NCBI GenBank assembly: GCA_017449215.1
Contig: JAFSJY010000044.1
Span: forward strand, 1 to 64,000
Origin: Acholeplasmatales bacterium
GTDB taxonomy: Bacteria > Bacillota_I > Bacilli_A > Acholeplasmatales > Anaeroplasmataceae
DNA: 64,000 nt
Reading direction: 5' to 3'
The position numbers and the translations under genes were made by a program. Positions within the stretch are counted from its first letter, which is position 1; every line of letters begins with the position of its first letter. The notes beneath the pieces are model-generated. The model searched no databases, was not told the DNA's origin, and saw nothing but the letters and a program-made list of their open reading frames with translations. This document shows, one piece after another, positions 52,552 through 61,841 of the stretch.

Positions 52552-53423
52552 TATTTTAGTAGTTTAAATGGTAATGGAATTAGCATTCTAGCTCTTTTCC
52601 TATACTCAAGATATCCTTCCTTATATGTAATTAGCTTCTTTTCCTCTAAAGGAATAGATATAAATAAGAATAATAAATTAATTAAGATTGCACCAAAGAT
52701 AACATACCAATAGCTAAAATCATTAACAATGAATACTGCAAGTACTCCATACCAAAATGTTATTTCACCAAAATAATTAGGATGTCTTGAATATTTCCAA
52801 AACCCAACATTAATAATTTCACTTCTACTCTTTCTATTCTTCTTATATATATGAATATTAATATCAGATATTAGCTCAAAGAATACAGCTAATATTATTA
52901 ATACATATCCAATAATACTTAATGGATTAAAATCATATCCATTAATAATATATAAGAATGCTGGTACTGATGCCAAGAACACTAATATAGTTGGCATCAT
53001 ATGGATACCAATTAAATTAACTATTTGATAAAGCTTATTAGTCTTATTCTTAATATCACTATATCTCCAATCAATATACGTAATATCATTAAATGTAATA
53101 ATAAAATTAATAGTCAATCTAATAGCCCAAAGTAATATCAAAATTAAGAATATAATATTACCTACATTATAATTACCATAATGAATTAATAACGCAACAT
53201 AAATAACTGGGGTTTGAATAGACCAATATGGATCATATATGGATGCGGTCCTTAAGAATATACCAAATACCCAAACTACTATAGTCGCTACTACATCTGC
53301 TATAAATATTTTCAAAATAATATTTACTGATTCGGGAATTAATATAAAGCTTAAAAACGCAAAAATATAAGCAATAATATAAATACATAATAATATTGAT
53401 AAACCAAATAATTTCTTTTTCAT
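52551..53423 (-). CDS. DUF1295/steroid 5-alpha-reductase-like membrane protein
   Basis: A 290-residue integral membrane protein with about seven to eight helices. The family marks are DPYWSIQTP near 65, DIRY-like DWRYSD near 118 and the C-terminal NADPH/SAM-site block FWKYSRHPNYFGEITFW near 208, then IPLEEKKL. This groups with DUF1295, steroid 5-alpha-reductase and isoprenylcysteine methyltransferase families, which reduce or methylate lipid-like substrates. The exact reaction is unknown. Single-gene unit, followed by its terminator. No clear Shine-Dalgarno is visible before the ATG. Confidence 0.8.
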   Translation of the reverse strand: MKKKLFGLSILLCIYIIAYIFAFLSFILIPESVNIILKIFIADVVATIVVWVFGIFLRTASIYDPYWSIQTPVIYVALLIHYGNYNVGNIIFLILILLWAIRLTINFIITFNDITYIDWRYSDIKNKTNKLYQIVNLIGIHMMPTILVFLASVPAFLYIINGYDFNPLSIIGYVLIILAVFFELISDINIHIYKKNRKSRSEIINVGFWKYSRHPNYFGEITFWYGVLAVFIVNDFSYWYVIFGAILINLLFLFISIPLEEKKLITYKEGYLEYRKRARMLIPLPFKLLK

Positions 53424-53468
53424 AAAACACCTACAAAACTATAATACAATAACATTTATTAAAATTCA

Positions 53469-53496
53469 TTGATTTTTTTAACATTTGTTTTATAAT
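53469..53496 (+). promoter_or_regulatory. Promoter of the small plus-strand membrane protein gene
   Basis: TTGATT (53469-53474), 16 bases, TATAAT (53491-53496), 23 bases before the ATG. Confidence 0.6.
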
Positions 53497-53519
53497 GGTA
53501 GCAAATATAGGAGGACTAT

Positions 53520-53891
53520 ATGGGAAAACTAAAATTATCAATAAAAATCATTTTATTATTAAATTTAATATTAACCATTGGGCTTGGAATATGGATTCTG
53601 TCTTCTGGAATAGCAGCAAGTCAAGACGCAGCTCAATCAGCTGCGAACCAAGGCGCTGAAAATGGTAGTGCTATTGGTGGTGCCTTAGCTGGTGGTCTTG
53701 TTGGAGCACTTGGAGTAGTTGTTACAATAATATTTGGTGCTATTTTATTCTTAATTGCATTTAATACATTAATTGCATTAATAATTTATTGCTTAAAGGA
53801 AAGACATGGAGTAGTTGGTGGAATATTAGTATTCCTACTAGCATGTCCTGTTGCTGGTGTATTAATAATAATTGAAGGATGTAAATCATAA
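53520..53891 (+). CDS. Small glycine/alanine-rich membrane protein, unknown function
   Basis: A 123-residue protein with helices at about 8-30, 52-92 (Gly/Ala-rich, perhaps two) and 98-119. A polar linker with SQDAAQSAANQGAENGS lies at 34-50. A signal peptide cannot be excluded, but the first segment lacks a clear cleavage site. AGGAGG precedes the ATG. It is a single-gene unit between a promoter at 53469 and a bidirectional terminator. No family recognised; its overall plan resembles the small membrane protein at 154-600. Confidence 0.6.
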   Translation: MGKLKLSIKIILLLNLILTIGLGIWILSSGIAASQDAAQSAANQGAENGSAIGGALAGGLVGALGVVVTIIFGAILFLIAFNTLIALIIYCLKERHGVVGGILVFLLACPVAGVLIIIEGCKS

Positions 53892-53894
53892 ATA

Positions 53895-53931
53895 ATAAAA
53901 GTAGGTTATCAACAAACGATAACCTACTTTT
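53895..53931. terminator. Bidirectional terminator between the small membrane protein and bioY
   Basis: Fourteen-base-pair perfect stem AAAAGTAGGTTATC/GATAACCTACTTTT with a seven-base loop. It ends the fatty acid operon on the minus strand. Confidence 0.92.
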
Positions 53932-54490
53932 CATTTTCAAAAATATAATTTACTTTTTCATTATCATTAGCTACAATAGGCTCTACTCTTATTGCAATTA
54001 ATGCTGCTAAAACAGTACTAATTAAATCCTTAATAATAAATGGTAAGAATCCTACCTCTATTACATACATAAAATTAGCATTAGGACTTTCTATATAAAA
54101 TTTTAAAATGAAATACATATAAATAAGTCCAATTAAATCAAGTATCAATAATCCAATTACTGATTTAATTATTTTTAATAATTTAGTATTTCCTATATTA
54201 CTACCTATAAATAATGAAGATATTAAGAATCCTATAATAAATCCAAATGAAGGTAATAATACATATTGGAATCCTCCACCAGTAGAAAATACTGGTATAC
54301 CAATTAATCCCATTACAATATATGCAATAAAGACAATCGCTGCCTTCTTCCATTTTAGTAATAAGCTAATTGTTACTACTGCGAATGTTTGAAGTGTTAA
54401 AGATATTATTCCAATATTAAAAGATATTTTAGAGCATATTATTAATATAGCTAATGAAATAGCCATTATAGTTAAATCCTTGATTTTCAT
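53924..54490 (-). CDS. bioY: Biotin ECF transporter substrate-binding subunit BioY
   Basis: A 188-residue membrane protein with six helices. SLTLQTFAVVTISLLL (about 30-45), the GLIGIPVFSTGGGFQYVL block (61-78) and GFIIGFLI are the biotin-site motifs of BioY. It works with a shared energy-coupling module (EcfA/A'/T), not in this window. It is the last gene of the fatty acid operon and overlaps birA by four bases; AAGGAG precedes the ATG. Biotin is needed for AccB in the same operon. Confidence 0.92.
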   Translation of the reverse strand: MKIKDLTIMAISLAILIICSKISFNIGIISLTLQTFAVVTISLLLKWKKAAIVFIAYIVMGLIGIPVFSTGGGFQYVLLPSFGFIIGFLISSLFIGSNIGNTKLLKIIKSVIGLLILDLIGLIYMYFILKFYIESPNANFMYVIEVGFLPFIIKDLISTVLAALIAIRVEPIVANDNEKVNYIFENEK

Positions 54491-55173
54491 AATAGTGACT
54501 CCTTAATATTAATTTCATCACTTGAAACAACTATTTTATTATTTCCATCATCTAATATTAAATGACCATCTATATCAATATCCTTAGCTGTATAGATTTT
54601 ATCCTTATAATAAACCTTCTTATTATAAACGATATTTCTTTTTCTATATAAAGATATTAATTCATCATGACCTAATTTATTTAATTTATCGAAATTATCT
54701 ATTATTGAATTAATTAAATCATATTTATCAATATCCTTATTTAATCCAATACCATCTACAGAATCCTTATTAGTCATATTAATACCAATACCAATTATGG
54801 ATGCTTCAAACTTAATTTGGAAAACATCCTCAATCAGGATTCCACATAATTTTTTATCATTTAAATAAATGTCATTTGGCCATTTAATTCCAGCATCAAA
54901 GCCATATGAATCTAATGCCATACATATAGCAAGTGGAGTAGTGATTTCATAATTTCCATTGTTCTTTAATAATATGGAAAATATAATATCCTTATCACTT
55001 CTCCATTTTCTATCATATCTACCACGACCTGCAGTTTGTTCTAAGGCAATAAGAATAGTCTTATCTGGATATTCATTATAATTATTCTTTAAATAAGTAT
55101 TAGTTGAATCAATAGTATCAACTAAATAATAATGATATTTAGTTTTGAATTTCCAGTTTAGATTAGTTATCAT
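54487..55173 (-). CDS. birA: Biotin-[acetyl-CoA carboxylase] ligase, monofunctional
   Basis: A 228-residue biotin protein ligase that attaches biotin to AccB. IDSTNTYLKN (residues 20-29), the biotinyl-AMP loop TAGRGRYDRKW, GIKWPNDIYLNDKKLCGIL and the C-terminal small domain are present. It lacks the N-terminal DNA-binding wing-helix of bifunctional BirA, so it should not repress transcription. It begins one base after fabD with only a weak AAAGGCG site. Confidence 0.92.
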   Translation of the reverse strand: MITNLNWKFKTKYHYYLVDTIDSTNTYLKNNYNEYPDKTILIALEQTAGRGRYDRKWRSDKDIIFSILLKNNGNYEITTPLAICMALDSYGFDAGIKWPNDIYLNDKKLCGILIEDVFQIKFEASIIGIGINMTNKDSVDGIGLNKDIDKYDLINSIIDNFDKLNKLGHDELISLYRKRNIVYNKKVYYKDKIYTAKDIDIDGHLILDDGNNKIVVSSDEINIKESLL

Positions 55174-55174
55174 A

Positions 55175-56080
55175 TTACGCCTTTAGTGCTTCTATTGTTT
55201 GTTTTAATGATTCTAAATCACTTACGTTATAGCAAGGGATTTTTCTATCAATTCTCTTTACAAATCCTTGTAATGATTTACCAGGTCCTATTTCAACAAA
55301 TGTATCTACACCATTTGCCATTAAATATCTAATAGAATCCTCAAAATATACAGATGAATGAATTTGATCCTCTAATATATCATTGATGCTTCTGGTTTCT
55401 TCCTTACCTGAAACATTATAAATAATTTTATATTTAGGAGTATTTGGTGTGTATTTATCTAATACAACTCTTAGTTTCTTTGATGCGTCATTTAAGAATG
55501 ATGAATGAAAAGCACCAGATACATTAAGCTCAATAACCTTTAATGCTCCTAAGGCCTTCATATTCTCCATTGCTAAATCAACACCCTTATTATCACCAGT
55601 AATTACAATTTGACCAGGGCAATTATAATTAGCAACCTCACATACACCCTCTGCTGTCTTAATACCTTCTAATACCTTTTCTCTAGCAAGACCAATTACG
55701 GCTGCCATTTTAGTAGTACCTAAAGGCAATGCATTTTGCATAATATCACCACGATTAGAGATGATATCTAATGCATTATCTAAATTCCATGTATCTGCAA
55801 ATGCTAAGGCAGAATATTCACCAAGTGATAAGCCACATGCATATTCTGGCTTAATTCCATTTTCCTCTAATACTTTAGCAAATACATAGCTTGTTAATAG
55901 CATTGCAGGCTGAGCATATTTAGTTTGATTAATAACTTCATTCTTATCTAGAAAGCACAAATCTCTTAATTCAGGATATTTATCATAAATCTCCTTAGCT
56001 ATAGCTACATTATCATAAATGTCCTTACCCATTCCCTTTGCTTGAGCACCTTGTCCTGCAAATAAAAATGCTATCTTCAT
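55175..56080 (-). CDS. fabD: Malonyl-CoA:ACP transacylase
   Basis: A 301-residue enzyme that moves malonyl from CoA to ACP. FAGQGAQAKGMG at 7-18, the nucleophile Ser85 in GLSLGEYSA, the Arg of NRGDIMQ and the catalytic His in SGAFHSSFL are all in place. Its ATG overlaps the accA stop (TAATG). It draws on malonyl-CoA made by the acc genes before it. Confidence 0.95.
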   Translation of the reverse strand: MKIAFLFAGQGAQAKGMGKDIYDNVAIAKEIYDKYPELRDLCFLDKNEVINQTKYAQPAMLLTSYVFAKVLEENGIKPEYACGLSLGEYSALAFADTWNLDNALDIISNRGDIMQNALPLGTTKMAAVIGLAREKVLEGIKTAEGVCEVANYNCPGQIVITGDNKGVDLAMENMKALGALKVIELNVSGAFHSSFLNDASKKLRVVLDKYTPNTPKYKIIYNVSGKEETRSINDILEDQIHSSVYFEDSIRYLMANGVDTFVEIGPGKSLQGFVKRIDRKIPCYNVSDLESLKQTIEALKA

Positions 56081-57003
56081 TATTTTCCACTTCCGATTCT
56101 TCTAAATTTTTCGTATCTATTATTTAATAATTCTTCTTCGCTTTCCTTACTTAATTCATTAATTTTAGCAATTAATCTATTCTTTAAGCCCTCTGCGAAT
56201 GAATCACTAACATATCTTATACCACCAAGCGGTTCTTCAATTATTTCATCTGCGATACCATAATTAATTAAATCATGAGATGTAAGCTTCATAACATCAG
56301 CTACCTCACTTACAGGTACCTTATCCTTAAATAGGATTGATGTAAATCCTTCTGGTGATAATACTGAATAAACAGCATTTTCAAACATAAAGATATAATC
56401 AGATACAGTTAAAGCTAAAGCTCCACCAGAGCCACCCTCAGATAAAATGATAGCTACTACTGGAGTTTTTAATTTTGAAAATTCATATAGATTTTGAGCA
56501 ATAGCACGTGCTTGACCACGCTCCTCAGCTCCCTTACCAGGATAAGCTCCTGATGTATCTACGATTGTAATAATTGGTCTTTTAAATTTTTCTGCTTCCT
56601 TAGCTAATCTTAATGTCTTTCTAAAACCCTCTGGAGAAGTCATACCAAAGTTTCTTTTTAAATTCTCATTTAGATTATCACCCTTAGCCTGAGCTAGGAT
56701 AGTTACAGGCATATCACCTAAATAACCAATTCCTGATATTATTGATTGGTCATCAGAAAAATATTGATCACCATGTAATTCAACAAAGTCAGTTATTAAT
56801 TTATCTATTAAGGCCTTTGCCTTAATTCTTTTTTCACTTCTTGCGATTAATACTCTATCCCAAGCACTTAAATTAGAATATGTTTCATTCTTTAAAACAT
56901 CTAATTTCTTCTTTAATTCCTTATATTTAGGATCTGCTGAATCAAGAGCTAATAATTCTTGCTCAAGAAGACTTATCTTTTTCTCATTCTCTTCTAATAT
57001 CAT
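56080..57003 (-). CDS. accA: Acetyl-CoA carboxylase carboxyltransferase alpha subunit
   Basis: A 307-residue alpha subunit that with AccD moves the carboxyl group from carboxybiotin to acetyl-CoA. ELHGDQYFSDDQSII, RKTLRLAKEAEKF, DTSGAYPGKGAEERGQ and ILSEGGSGGALAL are family motifs. It starts two bases after accD, and no Shine-Dalgarno is visible within 20 bases, so translation probably depends on coupling to accD. Confidence 0.95.
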   Translation of the reverse strand: MILEENEKKISLLEQELLALDSADPKYKELKKKLDVLKNETYSNLSAWDRVLIARSEKRIKAKALIDKLITDFVELHGDQYFSDDQSIISGIGYLGDMPVTILAQAKGDNLNENLKRNFGMTSPEGFRKTLRLAKEAEKFKRPIITIVDTSGAYPGKGAEERGQARAIAQNLYEFSKLKTPVVAIILSEGGSGGALALTVSDYIFMFENAVYSVLSPEGFTSILFKDKVPVSEVADVMKLTSHDLINYGIADEIIEEPLGGIRYVSDSFAEGLKNRLIAKINELSKESEEELLNNRYEKFRRIGSGK

Positions 57004-57004
57004 A

Positions 57005-57880
57005 TTATTTATAATTATGAAGTTTTAGTAATAATGCTAAAGTCTTCTTTAAATCCTTTCTATCAGAAATCATATCAATATAACCCTTATCTAATAGGAA
57101 TTCAGCAGTTTGGAATTCCTTAGGTAATGTTTCTTTAATAGTTCTTTCGATAACTCTTTTACCAGCAAAGCCAATTAAAGCATTAGGCTCAGCGATAGTA
57201 ATATCAGCTAAAGACGCAAATGAGGCAGATACTCCACCTGTAGTTGGGTCTGTTAATACAGCGATATAAAGACCTGTTTCTCTATATTTAGCTAATGCTT
57301 GAGATGTCTTAGCCATTTGGAATAAGCTAATTACACCCTCCTGCATTCTAGCACCACCAGATGTTGTAAATAAAATTAATGGAAGCTTATCCTCTGTTGC
57401 CTTTTCAATAAGTCTTGTAATTCTTTCTCCACAAACAGAGCCCATAGAGCCCATCATGAAGAATGAATCCATTACACCAACAAGGCACTTAATTCCATCA
57501 ATCTTACCCTCTACACACATTACAGATTCATCCTCACCTGAATCCTTCTTAGCCTTTTCAAGCTTTTCCTCATAGTCAGGAAAATCTAAATATTTTTCTT
57601 TTATATTTGTAAAAAGCTCAGTATAGCCTAAATCCATTACATCAATAATTCTTTCCTTAGAAGTTAATCTTCCATGATGATTACAATAAGGACATACCTT
57701 ATGATCTAGGATATAATTATCCTTTATAATGAATCTTTGGCAGCTAGGACATTTTACAATTAAATCCTCAGGAATTTCTTTAGGAATAGAGGCTGTAATT
57801 CTTTTTCTTAAATTAAGCTCCTCCATTGCCGTATTAAATTCAAGGATTTTCTCTTTTCTCTTATTGAACGAGCTTTGCAT
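57005..57880 (-). CDS. accD: Acetyl-CoA carboxylase carboxyltransferase beta subunit
   Basis: A 291-residue beta subunit. The zinc ribbon CPSC...CPYC (near 44-66) is complete, and the crotonase-like core carries MDFGYTEL-type MDLGYTEL, GGARMQEGVISLFQMAK and DPTTGGVSASFA. Its start overlaps accC by 20 bases; GGAG in accC serves as ribosome site. The accC-accD-accA order allows subunit balance. Confidence 0.95.
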   Translation of the reverse strand: MQSSFNKRKEKILEFNTAMEELNLRKRITASIPKEIPEDLIVKCPSCQRFIIKDNYILDHKVCPYCNHHGRLTSKERIIDVMDLGYTELFTNIKEKYLDFPDYEEKLEKAKKDSGEDESVMCVEGKIDGIKCLVGVMDSFFMMGSMGSVCGERITRLIEKATEDKLPLILFTTSGGARMQEGVISLFQMAKTSQALAKYRETGLYIAVLTDPTTGGVSASFASLADITIAEPNALIGFAGKRVIERTIKETLPKEFQTAEFLLDKGYIDMISDRKDLKKTLALLLKLHNYK

Positions 57881-59228
57881 TTTCCTTCAACTCTCCTATA
57901 AATCCTTCAATGAATGAAGTATCATAATGTCCTAAAATAAAATCAGGATGATGTAATAGGACATAATTAAATTCAACAGTTGTTTTAACACCATCAACGA
58001 TTAATTCCTCTAAGGCCTGTCTCATCTTTCTAATACATTCAAGTCTTGTCTTAGCGAAACAAATAACCTTAAGAATCATTGAATCATAATATGGTGGAAT
58101 AGTGTAACCAGGATATACGGCAGAATCAATTCTTACACCCATTCCTCCTGGAGTATTAATGAATGTTATTTTACCAGGATTAGGTCTAAAATCATTATCT
58201 GTATCCTCAGCATTAATACGACATTCAATAGCGTGTCCATATAATTTAATATCAGATTGCTTATATTGTAGTGGTAAGCCATAAGCAATTTTAATCATAT
58301 TCTTTACTAAATCTACATTAGTAACTGATTCAGTAACACAGTGCTCAACCTGAATTCTTGTATTCATTTCAATGAAATAATAATTTTCTGAATCATCTAC
58401 TAGGAATTCAATTGTACCTACTGAATCATATTTAGCAGCCTTACAAGCCTTTAAAGCTGATTCATATAGCTTAGCCTTTAAATCTGCAGAAATACTAATA
58501 CATGGAGCTTCCTCTACCATCTTTTGATTTCTTCTTTGTAAGGAGCAATTTCTTTCAAATAGGTGAATAGCATTACCATGCTTATCACACATTACCTGTA
58601 CTTCAATATGCTTAGGATGCTTAATGAATTTTTCAATATATAATTCATCATTTGAAAAGAATTTTAAAGCCTCTTCCTTAGCCTCATTATATAAAAGTGT
58701 GAATGATTCCTTATCTTCCACTAAACGAATACCCTTTCCGCCTCCACCAGCAGATGCCTTAATTAAAACAGGGAATCCGATAGCCTCAGCACAAGCTAAG
58801 CCCTCATCTAATGTTACAGCCTTATGAGAACCAGGAACAACTGGAACTCCAGCCTCAATCATTAATTGAACAGCCTCAGTCTTATTTCCCATCTTTTCCA
58901 TAGTATCCGCATTAGGCCCAATAAATGTAAGCCCACATTTTTCAACCATTCTAGCAAAATCTGGATTTTCAGATAAAAAACCAAATCCAGGATGTATAGC
59001 ATCACATCCTGAAAGACACGCAGCACTTATTATATTTTCAATATTTAAATAAGAATCCTTAGGTGCTGAGTCGCCAATACAAATAGCCTCATTAGCTAAT
59101 TCCTTATGTAGGGCATCCTCATCAGCCTTTGAATATACAGCAACTGTGGTAATACCTAATTCCTTACAAGCTCTAATTATTCTTACAGCAATTTCACCAC
59201 GATTTGCAATTAAAATCTTCTTAAACAT
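57861..59228 (-). CDS. accC: Biotin carboxylase
   Basis: A 455-residue ATP-grasp enzyme that carboxylates biotin on AccB with bicarbonate. ILIANRGEIAVRIIRACKEL at the start, the glycine loop KASAGGGGKGIR, FIEMNTRIQVEH, and the ECRINAED segment are intact. Length is normal. It begins three bases after accB, with GGAGATT as ribosome site. Confidence 0.97.
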   Translation of the reverse strand: MFKKILIANRGEIAVRIIRACKELGITTVAVYSKADEDALHKELANEAICIGDSAPKDSYLNIENIISAACLSGCDAIHPGFGFLSENPDFARMVEKCGLTFIGPNADTMEKMGNKTEAVQLMIEAGVPVVPGSHKAVTLDEGLACAEAIGFPVLIKASAGGGGKGIRLVEDKESFTLLYNEAKEEALKFFSNDELYIEKFIKHPKHIEVQVMCDKHGNAIHLFERNCSLQRRNQKMVEEAPCISISADLKAKLYESALKACKAAKYDSVGTIEFLVDDSENYYFIEMNTRIQVEHCVTESVTNVDLVKNMIKIAYGLPLQYKQSDIKLYGHAIECRINAEDTDNDFRPNPGKITFINTPGGMGVRIDSAVYPGYTIPPYYDSMILKVICFAKTRLECIRKMRQALEELIVDGVKTTVEFNYVLLHHPDFILGHYDTSFIEGFIGELKENAKLVQ

Positions 59229-59231
59229 AAA

Positions 59232-59660
59232 TTAATCTCCAATTACAAATAGTTTCTTACCAAAATCAACTACATCATTATCGTTAACTAATATTTCCTT
59301 AACAATTCCATCATATGGTGATGTAATTTCATTCATAACCTTCATTGCTTCTATAATACAAAGCTTATCGCCCTTCTTAACCTTAGAGCCAACAGCCACG
59401 AAAGGCTTAGCATCCTTATAAGGTGCGTTATGGAATGTACCAACAAGTGGAGCTGTAACTACATTACCTGATTCAACTTCAGGTGATACTGCATCACTTG
59501 AAGCTACCTTTTCAGTATTATTTGCTGTAGTAACAGTAGTTTCTCTTGCACCACTATTCTTATCTAATTTAATCTTTAATCCATTTTCTTCAACCTCTAA
59601 ATAAGAAAGTGAAGAATTCTCTAGAAGCTTCATTAACTTTTCAATTTCTTCTAAATTCAT
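59232..59660 (-). CDS. accB: Biotin carboxyl carrier protein of acetyl-CoA carboxylase
   Basis: A 142-residue BCCP. The N-terminal EEIEKLMKLLENSSLSYLEVE segment is shortened here to EKLMKLLENSSLSYLEV; a flexible Thr/Ser/Val linker (40-68) follows, then the biotinyl domain with Lys107 in EAMKVM and the thumb-type FHNAPYKDAKPF. BirA is the modifying enzyme. Four bases separate it from acpP; AAGAGG precedes the ATG. Confidence 0.95.
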   Translation of the reverse strand: MNLEEIEKLMKLLENSSLSYLEVEENGLKIKLDKNSGARETTVTTANNTEKVASSDAVSPEVESGNVVTAPLVGTFHNAPYKDAKPFVAVGSKVKKGDKLCIIEAMKVMNEITSPYDGIVKEILVNDNDVVDFGKKLFVIGD

Positions 59661-59664
59661 AAGC

Positions 59665-59910
59665 TTAACCTCTTAATTTCTTTTCAACAACTTTGACAAC
59701 ATCAGCTACTGTCATCATTGTATCCATTTCATTTATTTCGATCTTGATGCCAAAATGCTCTTCTAGCTCTAAAATCATTTCAACAGCGTAAATGCTATCA
59801 AAGCCTAAATCAGTTTTTAATACAGATTCAGGAGTAATCTCAGCGCTAACATTCGCACATTCGATAATCATCTTCTTGATTTCTTCAAAGCTAACTGTTT
59901 TATTTGCCAT
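59665..59910 (-). CDS. acpP: Acyl carrier protein
   Basis: An 81-residue ACP. The phosphopantetheine Ser39 lies in GFDSIYAVEM; Ile after Ser replaces the usual Leu. The acidic helix II (VEMILELEEHFGIKIE) that docks to partner enzymes is present. AGGAGG precedes the ATG, which overlaps the flavoprotein gene by 11 bases. A phosphopantetheinyl transferase is not seen in the window. Confidence 0.93.
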   Translation of the reverse strand: MANKTVSFEEIKKMIIECANVSAEITPESVLKTDLGFDSIYAVEMILELEEHFGIKIEINEMDTMMTVADVVKVVEKKLRG

Positions 59911-60643
59911 TTTTTTCCTCCTGCCAGAACTGATCTAGGAATATTTTATAAGCCCCCTCTGAAAATGGTGGCTTAGATAATGAAGCTAATGTTTCTTCAT
60001 CTAATTCTCCAAATTCTGCAAAGCTTCTTCCTGCATCAATATATTTTTTTAAGAATCGATTTAATTTATTCTCATTCTTAATATCTACTAATGTTTTAAT
60101 TTGTGGAACAAAAATACCTGTATAGCAGCCCTTACCACAAATGAAATCAAATTGTGCCTTAACTGAATCATATACTCTATCAACCTCAGTATAAGCACAG
60201 CTTGATATTACAACAAATCTCTTATTAGCATCTGGATATCTTAAGCCATGGAATGATTCATTACCTTCTGGTGGTTTATGACCACGATAAGTATTCATCA
60301 TAGATAACAATCTATCTGTAAATAGCTTTAATATACCAGGCATTCCAAAGAAGAATAAAGGAAAGCTTTCAATAATGATATCAGCGTTTAGTATCTTTTC
60401 CTTTACTACGCTAATATCATCATTCTTAATAACACATTCACCTTCTGTTCTTCCCCAGCATGATAAGCATCCTGTACAAGGCTTAAAATTTAATGATTGA
60501 ACATTTATAATTTCAACATCACATTCATTAAATTCATTTAAGCCTTTTATAAATGCATTTGTTATAGACATTGTTGTACTTCTATTTAATTTTGGGCTTC
60601 CATTAATTACAAGAACCTTTTTCTTCTTGTCCTTATCCCACAT
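59900..60643 (-). CDS. Flavodoxin-fold NAD(P)H-dependent oxidoreductase in the fatty acid operon
   Basis: A 247-residue flavoprotein of the NADPH:FMN reductase type. The FMN phosphate loop VLVINGSPKLNRSTT is at 10-24, a Cys pair in CTGCLSCWG (about 59-67) resembles the CxxC of iron-sulfur flavoproteins, and FFFGMPGILKLFTDRL near 105 is the second FMN segment. A C-terminal helical extension (195-247) is unusual. The ATG at 60643 follows AAAGGTGA; a longer reading enters fabZ. It lies between fabZ and acpP, so a reductive step in lipid synthesis is possible but unproven. It is not FabI or FabK by sequence. Confidence 0.7.
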   Translation of the reverse strand: MWDKDKKKKVLVINGSPKLNRSTTMSITNAFIKGLNEFNECDVEIINVQSLNFKPCTGCLSCWGRTEGECVIKNDDISVVKEKILNADIIIESFPLFFFGMPGILKLFTDRLLSMMNTYRGHKPPEGNESFHGLRYPDANKRFVVISSCAYTEVDRVYDSVKAQFDFICGKGCYTGIFVPQIKTLVDIKNENKLNRFLKKYIDAGRSFAEFGELDEETLASLSKPPFSEGAYKIFLDQFWQEEKNGK

Positions 60644-60656
60644 AAAATCACCTTTT

Positions 60657-61103
60657 TTATCTTGTATAAATAGTATCCTTTGGAACCTTAGTAAATGATA
60701 AAGTACCCTTTGAATAGATATTACCATCTACAATTACCTTACAATCAAATGTTGTAATAGGACCTAAAACCTTAGTTTTAGTAACATTAATATTTAATAC
60801 ATCACCAGGGATAACAGCCTTAATAAACTTAAAGCCATCAACCTTTAATAATACATAAATATTATCAGTATCTGTACCATCAGCCTCAAATACTAATGAG
60901 CATAGCTGAGCACAGCTTTCAATAATTAATACACCTGGCATAATAGGAGCACCAGGGAAATGACCCATGAAATATGGTTCATTTACTGATACACACTTAA
61001 TACCAACTGCACTTTCATTTGGATTAATTTCTAATACGCGGTCAATCATTTGGAATGGTGGACGTTGCTTAATCTTTTCGTTAATTTCGTTAATTAATAT
61101 CAT
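60657..61103 (-). CDS. fabZ: 3-hydroxyacyl-ACP dehydratase FabZ
   Basis: A 148-residue hot-dog-fold dehydratase. PPFQMIDRVLE, the catalytic His in FMGHFPGAPIMPGVLIIE and the Glu-rich helix with ESCAQLCSL are intact. It removes water from 3-hydroxyacyl-ACP. The ATG overlaps the fabG stop by four bases; GGAGG lies upstream. Confidence 0.95.
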   Translation of the reverse strand: MILINEINEKIKQRPPFQMIDRVLEINPNESAVGIKCVSVNEPYFMGHFPGAPIMPGVLIIESCAQLCSLVFEADGTDTDNIYVLLKVDGFKFIKAVIPGDVLNINVTKTKVLGPITTFDCKVIVDGNIYSKGTLSFTKVPKDTIYTR

Positions 61104-61828
61104 AGAGATAAACCTCCATCAATTGTAATAACCTGACCAGTAATATATGAAGATTGATCAGAAGCTAGGAATGATACTAAATTAGCAATATCCTCTGTAG
61201 AGCCAAGCTTATGCTGAGGAATAACCTTTAAGTATTCCTCCTTCTTATCCTCTGGAATAGCATTTAGCATTTCAGTTCCAATGAAGCCTGGAGCTACTGC
61301 GTTAACTCTAATTCCATATGGAGCTAATTCCTTAGCTAATGTAGCAGTCATTTGGTTTACAGCACCCTTAGTAGCACCATATACACTTTGACCAGGAAGA
61401 GAATACTTACCACTAACAGATGACATATTAATGATTACACCCTTCTTCTTTTTAAACATCTTTAATGCACATGCTTGAGCCATGTAGAAATAGCCCTTAA
61501 CATTTAAGTCAAAGCATTCATTTAAATTTTCTTCAGTCATCATTAATAAGAATTGATCTCTAACTACACCTGCATTATTTACTAATACATCAATAGAACC
61601 TAATTCCTTAGCAACATCTCTAACCATCTTATTAACTTCATCGCGATTAGCAACGTTAGCCTTATAAATAATTCCGTTTCCACCAAAAGCCTTAATTTCA
61701 TTTAATGTTTCTAAAGCCTTAGCTTCATTACTAGAGTAATTAATAACTACTGTATATCCATCCTTAGCAAGTCTAATAGCACAAGCCTTACCAATTCCTC
61801 TTGAAGCACCTGTTACGATAGCAACCAT
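61100..61828 (-). CDS. fabG: 3-oxoacyl-ACP reductase FabG
   Basis: A 242-residue short-chain dehydrogenase. The NADPH loop TGASRGIG (7-14), NNAGV near 85, Ser in MSSVSG, YGATKGAV (Tyr-xxx-Lys) and PGFIGTEM are all present. It reduces 3-oxoacyl-ACP. AGGAGG precedes the ATG; 13 bases separate it from the KS gene upstream. Confidence 0.95.
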   Translation of the reverse strand: MVAIVTGASRGIGKACAIRLAKDGYTVVINYSSNEAKALETLNEIKAFGGNGIIYKANVANRDEVNKMVRDVAKELGSIDVLVNNAGVVRDQFLLMMTEENLNECFDLNVKGYFYMAQACALKMFKKKKGVIINMSSVSGKYSLPGQSVYGATKGAVNQMTATLAKELAPYGIRVNAVAPGFIGTEMLNAIPEDKKEEYLKVIPQHKLGSTEDIANLVSFLASDQSSYITGQVITIDGGLSL

Positions 61829-61841
61829 TTCTTCTATCCTC

